This document shows positions 25,730 to 32,742 of a DNA stretch of 40,294 bases, piece after piece (position 1 is the first letter of the stretch; each line of letters begins with the position of its first letter). The DNA comes from Lachnospiraceae bacterium. Lineage in GTDB: Bacteria; Bacillota; Clostridia; Lachnospirales; Lachnospiraceae. Where the stretch lies: positions 1 through 40,294 of the forward strand of contig JAUNGG010000035.1 of assembly GCA_030524635.1 (NCBI GenBank). The letters run 5' to 3'. Below the pieces are notes generated by a model. The model did not search any database and was not told the DNA's origin. It saw only the letters and a list, made by a program, of their open reading frames with translations. The translations under genes were made by a program, and so were the position numbers.

Positions 25730-27148
25730 TTAATAATTAACATATATGCTGCCCAATACATGCAATTCACTATTCCCGGTATTTTCAATATACACCGCAT
25801 AGGTATCAAATGATGAAATTTTAAAAGTATAATCTACCGAACCATTTTTAGAATTAACAGATCGTCGCTTTCCTGATGAATCTGAAATACTGACTTTAAA
25901 TGTATCTGTTGCTCGATCTCCTGATATAAAAACTTTAATTCCCTTTCCTGAATCCACACTGCATTGATTCGTCAACACGCTGCTCTTTGCAGGAATGGTT
26001 TCCTCTATACTATTTGCTCCCCGCATAAGAAAATTCTGCAGGAAGCCTGAATCTTCTTGTAGTTCCGTCATATCCTCATATTCAATAAACCCATAAGGCA
26101 CATATTCATATTCCGTACCTTCTCGTCTTCTTGCCTCACCTATCATTTCATTGCACATCTGCGCTGCTCCCCATGTTGATGCCCACGAAACCAACGGACA
26201 GCATACTAAAATCACTGTTGAAAATAGTATAGATGGTAACGCTGTTCTCCTAATCGAATTTCCTTTCATAATTATTAAAATCCTCCTTTTTAAAAATTGT
26301 TCACTATCATTTGAAAATGTAGTAAAATAAGAATCTCTTTCCAGTTGTTCTGACAGCTTAATCAATAAATGGGCATAAATTGACTTATTTTCTCTGTTCA
26401 GCAGTTCTGAAACTTCTTCATCACACGCCAATTCACCGTAGCTATAAAACATATCTGAATATAGGGCAATAAGCGGATTAAACCAATTTATACCCTGAAC
26501 AATACTCATCAAAAATCTGAAAATAATATCATAGTTTTTGTAATGAACCAATTCATGTAAAAAAATAACCTTCATTTCCTCATATGATAATTCAATGTCC
26601 GGCATTATAATCCATGGTCTTGTGATCCCTGTTAAGCAAGGACTTACAAGGTAAGAACTTCTATATAAGAAAATTCTTCTTTTTATCCCGTGCTGCGATG
26701 CCACTTCTGTAACTAATTGCAGGATTTTCTTATCTTCAATGGGCACACAGCCTTTCCTTAATTTGTATAACGCATAACCTCTATGTAAATTTTTAACAAT
26801 AACAACTATAAAAACGCCAATCAACCATACGACAATTATCGTTCTAACAAATGGCACATTGGTATCTGACAATCGTTCTAGCGCAATATTGTTAAAACGA
26901 GTAATCCTAAATAAATGCTTTATATCCGGCCCATTTGTATTGAGTATCTCGTAATGATAAATACGAAACACTGTTGTTAGCAGCATCAGTCCAGGTAAAA
27001 GGAAATAGAACATGGAAAGCTTTAAAAAGAAATACACTTTTTTTAATGGAACACAATCAAAAAGCACATGATTGAGCAACGCAATTATTCCAAAAAGGAA
27101 ACTGCCGCTTAATGTGGTTGCTCCTAATAAAATCAAAAAGTCATTCAT
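25730..27148 (-). CDS. BlaR1/MecR1-like M56 metallopeptidase sensor
   Basis: The 472-residue membrane protein has the BlaR1 plan: N-terminal helices (about 5-30, 38-62, 100-120), a cytoplasmic gluzincin domain with HELVH (198-202) and the downstream ELACDEE, and a further helix at about 303-324. An external domain of about 150 residues follows. BlaR1-type sensors respond to an external ligand by cleaving the partner repressor. The external domain is not a penicillin-binding domain: it lacks SxxK/KTG motifs, and is short and beta-rich. It ends in VYIENTGNSELHVLGS, resembling the end of the secreted protein at 27718-28260. It overlaps blaI by 8 bp. Codons are AT-rich. Confidence 0.9.
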   Translation of the reverse strand: MNDFLILLGATTLSGSFLFGIIALLNHVLFDCVPLKKVYFFLKLSMFYFLLPGLMLLTTVFRIYHYEILNTNGPDIKHLFRITRFNNIALERLSDTNVPFVRTIIVVWLIGVFIVVIVKNLHRGYALYKLRKGCVPIEDKKILQLVTEVASQHGIKRRIFLYRSSYLVSPCLTGITRPWIIMPDIELSYEEMKVIFLHELVHYKNYDIIFRFLMSIVQGINWFNPLIALYSDMFYSYGELACDEEVSELLNRENKSIYAHLLIKLSEQLERDSYFTTFSNDSEQFLKRRILIIMKGNSIRRTALPSILFSTVILVCCPLVSWASTWGAAQMCNEMIGEARRREGTEYEYVPYGFIEYEDMTELQEDSGFLQNFLMRGANSIEETIPAKSSVLTNQCSVDSGKGIKVFISGDRATDTFKVSISDSSGKRRSVNSKNGSVDYTFKISSFDTYAVYIENTGNSELHVLGSIYVNY

Positions 27149-27545
27149 CTTCTAATTCTTTCAAAAATTGCTTTGTTCGCTGCAATTGTTCAGCAGACAG
27201 CTGTTTCTTTCCGCAAAAAGCTGCAATAAAATCAGGCAACTGCCCTATTCCAAATGTTTTCTTTAACTTTGTCCGCATAAGCGCCTGCTTATATTCCAGT
27301 TCTGTTACTTGAGGCGTATACACAAAATGTTTGCCTTTACGTACCAAATTTACATATCCCTTTTCGGATATGCGAAAGAGAATTGTACTCTTGGTTCCTT
27401 TGGCATTTGAAAACTGCTTGTAAATGTCATCACTTGTTATTCCATTTGGATGGGCCCATATTACTTTCATATACTCTAATTCAGTTTCAGATAATTGTTT
27501 TCTTCCTCCAAAATTTTCCAATGATTCTGATGGTTTCTTAGTCAT
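27141..27545 (-). CDS. BlaI/MecI/CopY-family repressor
   Basis: This is a 134-residue winged-helix repressor. The N-terminal DNA-binding part (LSETELEYMKVIWAHPNGITSDDIYKQF...TKSTILFRISEKGYVNLVRKGKHFVYTP) is typical, and the C-terminal helices (LSAEQLQRTKQFLKELEDE) would dimerise and carry the cleavage region. ATG 27545 is chosen over GTG 27554 for ribosome-site spacing. It is followed by the sensor gene with an 8-bp overlap and is divergent from the secreted-protein gene. A TACTACA half-site at 27606-27612 in its promoter region matches the known BlaI/MecI operator half-site, so it probably represses both directions. Confidence 0.92.
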   Translation of the reverse strand: MTKKPSESLENFGGRKQLSETELEYMKVIWAHPNGITSDDIYKQFSNAKGTKSTILFRISEKGYVNLVRKGKHFVYTPQVTELEYKQALMRTKLKKTFGIGQLPDFIAAFCGKKQLSAEQLQRTKQFLKELEDE

Positions 27546-27569
27546 GCATTTCACCGTCCTATTAATTAC

Positions 27570-27612
27570 ATTATAGTATATAAATATAAATCTGTTAAGT
27601 CTTTTTACTACA
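27570..27612 (-). promoter_or_regulatory. blaI promoter and operator half-site
   Basis: On the minus strand TTAACA (27598-27593), a 17-bp spacer and TATAAT (27575-27570) precede blaI by 25 bp. TGTAGTA (27612-27606), the half-site of BlaI/MecI operators, lies just upstream of the -35. A clear second half-site was not found; TTACAT...TATAGTA near the -10 is a weak candidate. Confidence 0.55.
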
Positions 27613-27662
27613 TTTTTTTTGCAATCATTATTATATAATTACATTTAAATCTAAAATCGTAA

Positions 27663-27691
27663 TTGACTAATAGTGTTTTTTGTGATATATT
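27663..27691 (+). promoter_or_regulatory. Promoter for the secreted-protein gene
   Basis: TTGACT (27663-27668), a 17-bp spacer and TATATT (27686-27691) lie about 55 bp before the ATG at 27749 and its AAGGAGG site (27732-27738). The promoter is close to consensus. Confidence 0.7.
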
Positions 27692-27717
27692 AGTTTCGCT
27701 TAAGTTGTTAAGTTGAT

Positions 27718-28260
27718 ATGCTTTCAAAAATAAGGAGGAACCACAATTATGGGTGTGACAAATTTCAAGAAAATGTTAACTCAGCACTATTGACATGTTG
27801 CGTTTCATTTACAGCCTATGCATCGCCAGTTCCACAAACAAATCATTCCAAATATATTGCCCCATCAGATCAGGATGTCGTTTTTTCTGTTGATATGACG
27901 GAAAAAATGATTCCTGCTACCAGAATGCCAAGTATTGCCGCTGGGAAAACACAAGTAATGGAAATAAAAGTTGATAGTTTGAAAGCAAATGAATCCTTAC
28001 ATACTTCCGGCAACAAGTATCTCAATGCAGGTAATATAAAATATTATGCAATTTGCACATCAAGAACTTCCGGAACTACTGCTGATGTTGGACTTGCATA
28101 CGTCAATTCAAAAGGCGAATTCATTCTTCAGGCAACCACATCATTATCAGGAGTTGATTCTTATGGCACAATTGTAGGGAACTCCGTATACAAAAATTAT
28201 GGCTATATAGAAAATACGGGTACCAGTACGCTAAAAGCCACCTATGCTTTAATGAAATAA
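27718..28260 (+). CDS. Secreted protein of the BlaR-like island, N-terminus apparently frameshifted
   Basis: I recognise no named family. The mature part (about 145 residues after AYASP) is beta-rich, with YYAICTSRTSGTTADVGLAYV and a C-terminal YGYIENTGTSTLKATY that resembles the end of the BlaR1-like sensor. The best ribosome site, AAGGAGG at 27732-27738, serves ATG 27749 in another frame. That frame reads MGVTNFKKMLT, a good signal-peptide start, and stops after 14 codons; the hydrophobic part ALLTCCVSFTAYAS continues in the listed frame. A single missing base near 27780 would join them. The listed start at 27718 has no ribosome site. So the gene is either recently broken, a sequencing error, or shifted by the ribosome. 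Confidence 0.65.
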   Translation: MLSKIRRNHNYGCDKFQENVNSALLTCCVSFTAYASPVPQTNHSKYIAPSDQDVVFSVDMTEKMIPATRMPSIAAGKTQVMEIKVDSLKANESLHTSGNKYLNAGNIKYYAICTSRTSGTTADVGLAYVNSKGEFILQATTSLSGVDSYGTIVGNSVYKNYGYIENTGTSTLKATYALMK

Positions 28261-28354
28261 AATATTGTACCGTAAACCGTGAAATAAAAGATCGCGAAGT
28301 AAATGATAGATGAAAATATGCATATCAATTTAAGCATCAAAAGGAGTATTTACC

Positions 28355-28870
28355 ATGAAATTACGCAACAAACGATTACTGATTACTGCAATTTTTTCTC
28401 TAACCGTTTTCAGCAGCTGCAAAAAGAACACAGAAGCAGATCAGCAGCAGCAAATCAAATTGGTTGAAACTTACCTGCAGAATTTAAAGGACGGCAAAAT
28501 AAGTGAAGCCGCAGCAAATATTCATTTTACAGATGCGGAAGTAGAAGCAGGTTTTCCGGAATTATTTTGCGATGCCATGGAAGGATACGATTATTCGAAA
28601 TACACAATAAACGGTATCGAACCCATAAACAATTCTATCTCCATGGCAAAGGTAATCGTAAACACCAATTTTGACAGTGCTGATAAAGCAAATTATATTG
28701 ATGTAGAATTTAATCCATATGTTATTTTATATCAAGATACTTATATGCTTGCACTTATTAAAGAGCAGGTACCTCAGTGCTTATATGAGGAGCTGGAAGA
28801 ATTGCCCGATAACTATGACGATAACGTGGATTACATTGTAATAAAAGAAGGAGATATCATTTTAAAATAA
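28355..28870 (+). CDS. Predicted lipoprotein of the BlaR-like island
   Basis: The 171-residue protein begins MKLRNKRLLITAIFSLTVFSSC, a lipoprotein signal with lipobox FSSC (Cys22). The mature part opens with a helical stretch (QQQQIKLVETYLQNLKDGKISEAAANIHF) and continues as an alpha/beta fold that recalls DUF4878/NTF2-like extracellular proteins. The similarity is weak and I assign no function. AAGGAG precedes the ATG. It lies 94 bp after the secreted-protein gene and is probably co-transcribed. Its stop overlaps the convergent FliB stop by 9 bp. Base composition is AT-rich, as in the rest of the island. Confidence 0.85.
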   Translation: MKLRNKRLLITAIFSLTVFSSCKKNTEADQQQQIKLVETYLQNLKDGKISEAAANIHFTDAEVEAGFPELFCDAMEGYDYSKYTINGIEPINNSISMAKVIVNTNFDSADKANYIDVEFNPYVILYQDTYMLALIKEQVPQCLYEELEELPDNYDDNVDYIVIKEGDIILK

Positions 28871-30040
28871 AAAAGAAATCTGCTCCAAAAGCCGTTCTCT
28901 CTGAAACACCTCTTCATAACAGAAGGCTTCTGCCAAATATTCCAGATTCTCCTCCGAATGCTCCACCTCCTTGGAGTAGATCCGGGCAACATCGATCCGG
29001 TCTTCCAGAGAAAACTGCTTTCCCCGATCCAGGAAACGCACCACATCCATATCCCGGATCATCAGATAGCTGGCCGCCGCCACCGCCGCATGATTATAAA
29101 AGTTGTAATCATAGACGGACTGCATGCAGTAGCGGAACAGGAAATACACGCATAAATGTTCATATTCATAAAGCCGCCCAGACCGGTCATATGCATCCAT
29201 AAACTCTTTTACAGCCTGACCGTAATACTCGGGAGACTGATGGAAAAACACTTCTTTTACATGGTCACGGGCCTTCTGCCACTCTTCATCCAGAACCTCC
29301 ATACCAGTAAAAATCTCCAGGCGCTGTTTCAGGCAGCAGAAGGCCTCCTTGGTAAAATCCATTTTTTCCGACAGTTTCTGTTCGCTCTCTCCTTTTCCCC
29401 CGCTCTGAACCTTCTGTTTCCACTGCCCGATCACCTGCCCGATTTCCTCATAATCCTCCTGATTGATCTGCTCCTGCACCTGCCAGGCAAAATGCAATAC
29501 ATCTGCGATCCGATGTTCCATCGACACCTCCCGCCTCTGCATCAAAGCTATGGCAAGATCTCTGGACTGCTCCATCATACGGATCATCTGTGAGTCGGCT
29601 TCCTCCTCATCCTCCTCTCCAAAATACTCCTGCTGTTCGATCTCTTCATAATAAAAAGGGGTACTCCGCTCAAACACCAGACGCCCCACCACCTCACAGG
29701 ACAGGGCCAGACATTTTTCCTGGACATTCCCATACTCAGTCACAAATCTGGGATATTCTGTACACACCTGGCTTAAGGCTTCCTCTCCCAGCTCCACACA
29801 GATATCACATAAATTCCGGTCATTTAAAAAGGGACAGCGTCCGTTTTTTAACACGAAGGTATTTTCCTCGCCGGCCTCCATGCTCTCCCTGAGACGTTTT
29901 CCAAAATCACCCTTCACCTGTTTATAATACTCATAGGTGTCCTCATCAATGTCGATCTCCCAGCCAATGCAGCAGCTGTCCTGACACTGATCCGCAATAC
30001 ATTTAAATTCTTTATAATAATAAGGTACTCGCAGCAGCAT
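28862..30040 (-). CDS. fliB: FliB-type lysine N-methylase
   Basis: FliB methylates surface-exposed lysines of flagellin in Salmonella, using an Fe-S cluster. The 392-residue protein has the complete cysteine pattern: Cys14, 19, 23, 24 (CIADQCQDSCC) then 69, 78, 81, 93, 110 and 115 (GRCPF, LCDIC, VCTEYPRF, EKCLALSC). The ATG at 30040 is chosen because GGAGGAGG lies 6 nt before it; ATG 30046 abuts that site. No flagellar gene is in the window, so the substrate could be flagellin encoded elsewhere or another protein. It overlaps the convergent island lipoprotein by 9 bp, with no terminator between them. Confidence 0.9.
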   Translation of the reverse strand: MLLRVPYYYKEFKCIADQCQDSCCIGWEIDIDEDTYEYYKQVKGDFGKRLRESMEAGEENTFVLKNGRCPFLNDRNLCDICVELGEEALSQVCTEYPRFVTEYGNVQEKCLALSCEVVGRLVFERSTPFYYEEIEQQEYFGEEDEEEADSQMIRMMEQSRDLAIALMQRREVSMEHRIADVLHFAWQVQEQINQEDYEEIGQVIGQWKQKVQSGGKGESEQKLSEKMDFTKEAFCCLKQRLEIFTGMEVLDEEWQKARDHVKEVFFHQSPEYYGQAVKEFMDAYDRSGRLYEYEHLCVYFLFRYCMQSVYDYNFYNHAAVAAASYLMIRDMDVVRFLDRGKQFSLEDRIDVARIYSKEVEHSEENLEYLAEAFCYEEVFQRERLLEQISFLF

Positions 30041-30105
30041 TTCCATCCTCCTCCATGAGTGGTATTGTACTCCAACTGCCCGGATTGCACAACTGCAAAA
30101 TGTGA

Positions 30106-30315
30106 CATGATACCAGGGTCAAAAGGTCGGAAATCCGATGCAAGCTTGCTTGCAAGAGGATTTTTGAACTTGGGACCCGCCAAAAACATGAATAAGTAGC
30201 CATTTTTCGAAGAAAAATGAGCGGATTATGAATGTTTTTGAGGATTGCGAGAGCACATAGTGCGGAGCAATCCGGTATCAAAGGGGTCAAAATACCTTTT
30301 GACCCCAACATCATG
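30106..30315. mobile_element. 210-bp MITE-like palindromic element
   Basis: The ends form 22-bp inverted repeats, CATGATACCAGGGTCAAAAG (30106 onward) against its near-complement ending at 30315 (18 of 22 paired). Inside are perfect nested stems: GGGGTCAAAA/TTTTGACCCC, CAAAAACAT/ATGTTTTTG enclosing CATTTTTC/GAAAAATG, and GGATTGC/GCAATCC. It contains no ORF. It is probably a non-autonomous miniature element or a REP-like repeat. No clear target-site duplication was seen. Confidence 0.7.
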
Positions 30316-30374
30316 ACATTGCGTATAATCCGCAGAATCCTACAGATACTAAAAGCGAACAGGAGGTGAAGCAA

Positions 30375-30548
30375 ATGAGCCCAAAGGAATTAACCTATAT
30401 TGAAGATGCATTAAACCATGAACAGTTTTTAAAAAACCAATGTGACGAGGCGCTGAAATCCCTCACCGACGAGCAGCTGGTTTCCTGTGTAAAGGAATTA
30501 AAGGAGACCCACCAGCAGATCTTTAACAGCTTATATCAGCTGGTATAG
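30375..30548 (+). CDS. Small spore-coat-associated protein
   Basis: This 57-residue helical protein (MSPKELTYIEDALNHEQFL...QQIFNSLYQLV) resembles the small partner proteins that precede Coat_F genes in Clostridia. AGGAGGTGA lies 8 nt before the ATG. It is 22 bp upstream of the Coat_F gene and surely shares its transcript. Expression in the sporulating mother cell is expected by family, but no sigma-E/K promoter could be identified with confidence, and the MITE-like element occupies the upstream region. Confidence 0.8.
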   Translation: MSPKELTYIEDALNHEQFLKNQCDEALKSLTDEQLVSCVKELKETHQQIFNSLYQLV

Positions 30549-30570
30549 TTATGAGAAAGGAAGGACCCAA

Positions 30571-30819
30571 ATGGACGAAAAATGCACTATGGAAAATCTG
30601 CTCCTGACCACAAAAGGAGTGTGTGACCTGTACCTGCACGGCACCATAGAATCCACAACAGCCAATGTGCACCAGACCTTTGATTCCGCATTAAACAAAA
30701 GTCTGGATATGCAGGATGCCATCTATCAGAAAATGAGCCAGAAGGGATGGTATCAGCAGCAGCAGGCAGAAGCAGAAAAGATGATGAAGGTAAAAAATCA
30801 ATTTTCCGGAATTTCATAA
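30571..30819 (+). CDS. Coat_F family spore coat protein
   Basis: This 82-residue protein carries the Coat_F-like helical hairpin LLLTTKGVCDLYLHGTIESTTANVHQTFDSALNKSLDMQDAIYQKMSQKGWY. It is Gln-rich near the C-terminus. Such proteins are assembled into the spore coat. GAAAGGAAGG precedes the ATG. It supports a sporulating organism. The pair forms a two-gene operon. No convincing terminator follows before the next promoter at 30927. Confidence 0.88.
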   Translation: MDEKCTMENLLLTTKGVCDLYLHGTIESTTANVHQTFDSALNKSLDMQDAIYQKMSQKGWYQQQQAEAEKMMKVKNQFSGIS

Positions 30820-30926
30820 AAGGACCGGATATGCAAAAAGCACCTGCAAATCTGGTTGTTAACAGCACAGCTTCTGCCGTTTTGCACTTAAAAATAAGAA
30901 ACTTGATACAAACCTGGCATTTTTTC

Positions 30927-30955
30927 TTGAAATGGTTTCCGCAAGATGATATACT
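30927..30955 (+). promoter_or_regulatory. Promoter of the small coiled-coil gene
   Basis: TTGAAA (30927-30932), a 17-bp spacer and TATACT (30950-30955) match sigma-A. The leader holds AGCCGTT/AACGGCT (30967-30982) followed by GTTATTTT, a possible small attenuator, and then AAAGGAGG. Confidence 0.7.
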
Positions 30956-31007
30956 CTTTCTAAGATAGCCGTTCAAACGGCTGTTATTTTAAAAGGAGGT
31001 ATCATTT

Positions 31008-31238
31008 ATGCCGCGTGGAAGAAAGAAAGCAATCACCAATCCATCTGAAGAGATCCAGGCAATTGACGCAAAAATCGTTGAGCTGCAGGAGCAGATCGCT
31101 GAACTGAAAAAACAGCGCAAGGCTGCCATCACCCGAGCTGATGAGGCTGCCAAGCAGAAAGTTATCGACGCCTTTGTTGCATCTGGTAAATCTGCTGAAG
31201 AATTTTTAGCAGGTGTCACTGGCACGACTGCTGAATAG
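31008..31238 (+). CDS. Small basic coiled-coil protein
   Basis: The 76-residue protein begins MPRGRKKAITNP, a basic tail with an AT-hook-like PRGRKK core. A coiled coil follows (about 16-60, IDAKIVELQEQIAELKKQRKAAITRADEAAKQ), then a short GKSAEEFLAGV tail. The layout suggests a nucleoid-associated or DNA-binding small protein, but I do not recognise the family and do not assign a function. It has its own strong promoter, AAAGGAGG site and a strong terminator, so it is an independent and probably well-expressed unit. Confidence 0.82.
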   Translation: MPRGRKKAITNPSEEIQAIDAKIVELQEQIAELKKQRKAAITRADEAAKQKVIDAFVASGKSAEEFLAGVTGTTAE

Positions 31239-31261
31239 ATTTGATAAACACGATGCAAGGG

Positions 31262-31322
31262 ACGCTGCCTGGCGCATAAAAGAAGCAATAAACGCTTCTA
31301 ATCGGTCAGGCAGCGTTTTTTT
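31262..31322 (+). terminator. Intrinsic terminator after the coiled-coil gene
   Basis: ACGCTGCCTG (31262-31271) pairs perfectly with CAGGCAGCGT (31307-31316), followed by TTTTTT. A second hairpin, AGAAGC/GCTTCT, fills the loop. It ends only 26 bp before the MerR-methyltransferase ATG. Confidence 0.92.
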
Positions 31323-31347
31323 CGCTTATTCTGGGAGAACTGCACAT

Positions 31348-32529
31348 ATGAAAAAACCTGGCTACTATTCCTCCGGCGAATTCGCCCGCATGGCTCACAT
31401 CACCCTGCGGACCGTCCGCTATTACGATAAAAACAACATCCTGAAGCCCTCCCTGGTCACCGAATCCGGTGCCCGCTTCTATACGGATAATGATTTTGCC
31501 CGCCTGCAGCAGATCCTTCTGCTGAAATTTCTGGGCTTTTCCCTGGATGATATCCGCGAAATGACTACCGATGATTCCGACTACCACTTTATGCTGAATT
31601 CTCTAAACATCCAGCTAAAGCTGGTGCAGGACCGGATCGAACAGATGCAGCTGGTAGAAAAGGCGATCCGCGATACCTCCCAGGCTATTCAGGAAGAGCA
31701 CTCCATCGACTGGAGCCAGATGCTGAACCTGATCCATTTGACCGGAATGGAAAAGAGCCTGAAAAACCAGTATCAGGATGCTTCCAATATTTCCGCCCGC
31801 ATTAACCTCCACAGCCTGTATTCCAAAAATCCCCAGGGATGGTTTCCCTGGATCTATGAACAATGCCGCATTCTGCCGGGAATGGAGATCCTGGAAATCG
31901 GCTGCGGCGACGGCGCCCTCTGGACAGGAAACCGTCCATCTCTGCCGGAGGAGATCCACATCACCCTCTCCGACCTTTCCGAAGGAATGCTGCGGGATGC
32001 CAGACGTTCCATCGGAAGCGCCGACAGCCGCTTTTCCTTCCAGGTTTTTGACTGCCACCAGATTCCATTTGAGTCAGAAACCTTCGACCTGGTGATTGCC
32101 AACCATGTTCTCTTCTACTGTCAGGATATTCCCAGAGTATGTCAGGAAGTATCCCGGGTGCTGCGCCCAGGAGGCTGCTTTCTGTGCAGCACCTACGGCA
32201 GCCACCATATGAAGGAGGTCAGCCAGCTGGTACAGGAATTTGACGACCGCATCGTCCTGTCTGCCGATAAGCTGTACGAGCGGTTCGGCCTGGAAAATGG
32301 CCGCCAAATTCTGTTGTCTTATTTTTCCCAGGCAGAGTGGAAGCTTTATGAAGATTCTCTTCTGGTTCCGGACTCAGAGCCTTTGATCTCCTACATCCTA
32401 TCCTGCCATGGAAACCAGAATCAATACCTTCTGGACTCCTATCAGGAGTTCCGCTCCTTCGTAAAAAGAAAGACGGCAAATGGATTTTCCATCACAAAAG
32501 AGGCCGGAATCTTCCTGTGCCGGAAATAA
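31348..32529 (+). CDS. MerR-family regulator fused to a SAM-dependent methyltransferase
   Basis: The 393-residue protein joins two domains. Residues 6-75 are a MerR winged helix (YSSGEFARMAHITLRTVRYYDKNNILKP...FLGFSLDDI), followed by the usual dimerisation coiled coil (about 80-120). Residues about 165-390 form a class I methyltransferase with motif I ILEIGCGDGAL (181-191), acidic SDLSEGML, and LVIANHVLFYCQDIPRVCQEVSRVLRPGG. In most MerR proteins the C-terminus binds the effector, so here the methyltransferase may be the sensor or the enzyme controlled. The ATG at 31348 with GGAG upstream is the first after the terminator. A MerR-type promoter lies 80 bp downstream, before rmlA. Confidence 0.92.
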   Translation: MKKPGYYSSGEFARMAHITLRTVRYYDKNNILKPSLVTESGARFYTDNDFARLQQILLLKFLGFSLDDIREMTTDDSDYHFMLNSLNIQLKLVQDRIEQMQLVEKAIRDTSQAIQEEHSIDWSQMLNLIHLTGMEKSLKNQYQDASNISARINLHSLYSKNPQGWFPWIYEQCRILPGMEILEIGCGDGALWTGNRPSLPEEIHITLSDLSEGMLRDARRSIGSADSRFSFQVFDCHQIPFESETFDLVIANHVLFYCQDIPRVCQEVSRVLRPGGCFLCSTYGSHHMKEVSQLVQEFDDRIVLSADKLYERFGLENGRQILLSYFSQAEWKLYEDSLLVPDSEPLISYILSCHGNQNQYLLDSYQEFRSFVKRKTANGFSITKEAGIFLCRK

Positions 32530-32608
32530 ACGAAGCCGCTTTTCAGGCTTCTTAAAGGTTCCTGAAAAAAGTTCTTTTTAAATTTTTCAAAAACTTTTCA
32601 AAAAACAC

Positions 32609-32639
32609 TTGAAGGTGACCTAAGGTCACCTTTTATAAT
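32609..32639 (+). promoter_or_regulatory. MerR-type promoter/operator before rmlA
   Basis: TTGAAG (32609-32614) and TATAAT (32634-32639) are 19 bp apart, the over-long spacing that MerR-family activators correct by twisting DNA. The spacer is covered by a 21-bp dyad, AAGGTGACC-TAA-GGTCACCTT (32612-32632), with perfect 9-bp arms. A/T tracts at 32566-32608 lie upstream. The next gene downstream is rmlA, and the nearest MerR gene ends 80 bp upstream. Confidence 0.85.
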
Positions 32640-32680
32640 AGGTTCAGAACGTGAGTATCACACGAAAATCACAAAAGAAA

Positions 32681-32742
32681 ATCCCCTCCGGGTATCCCAT
32701 CATATCCGAACACAGGGCAAGCAGACGAAAGGAGATCGTTAC
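32681..32742 (+). promoter_or_regulatory. rmlA leader element similar to the mltG-like gene leader
   Basis: The stretch from 32681 to the rmlA ATG shares CCCTCCGGGTATCCC (32684-32698), a CCG...GGGCAA segment and GAAAGGAG with the leader unit at 11716-11760 (minus strand), at nearly the same spacing to the start codon. CCC/GGG arms suggest a small hairpin. Confidence 0.5.

Noticed and set aside
25730..27545. Beta-lactam resistance sensor system
   Set aside because: The repressor and M56 domain match BlaI/BlaR1, but the external domain lacks penicillin-binding motifs and there is no beta-lactamase or PBP2a gene.
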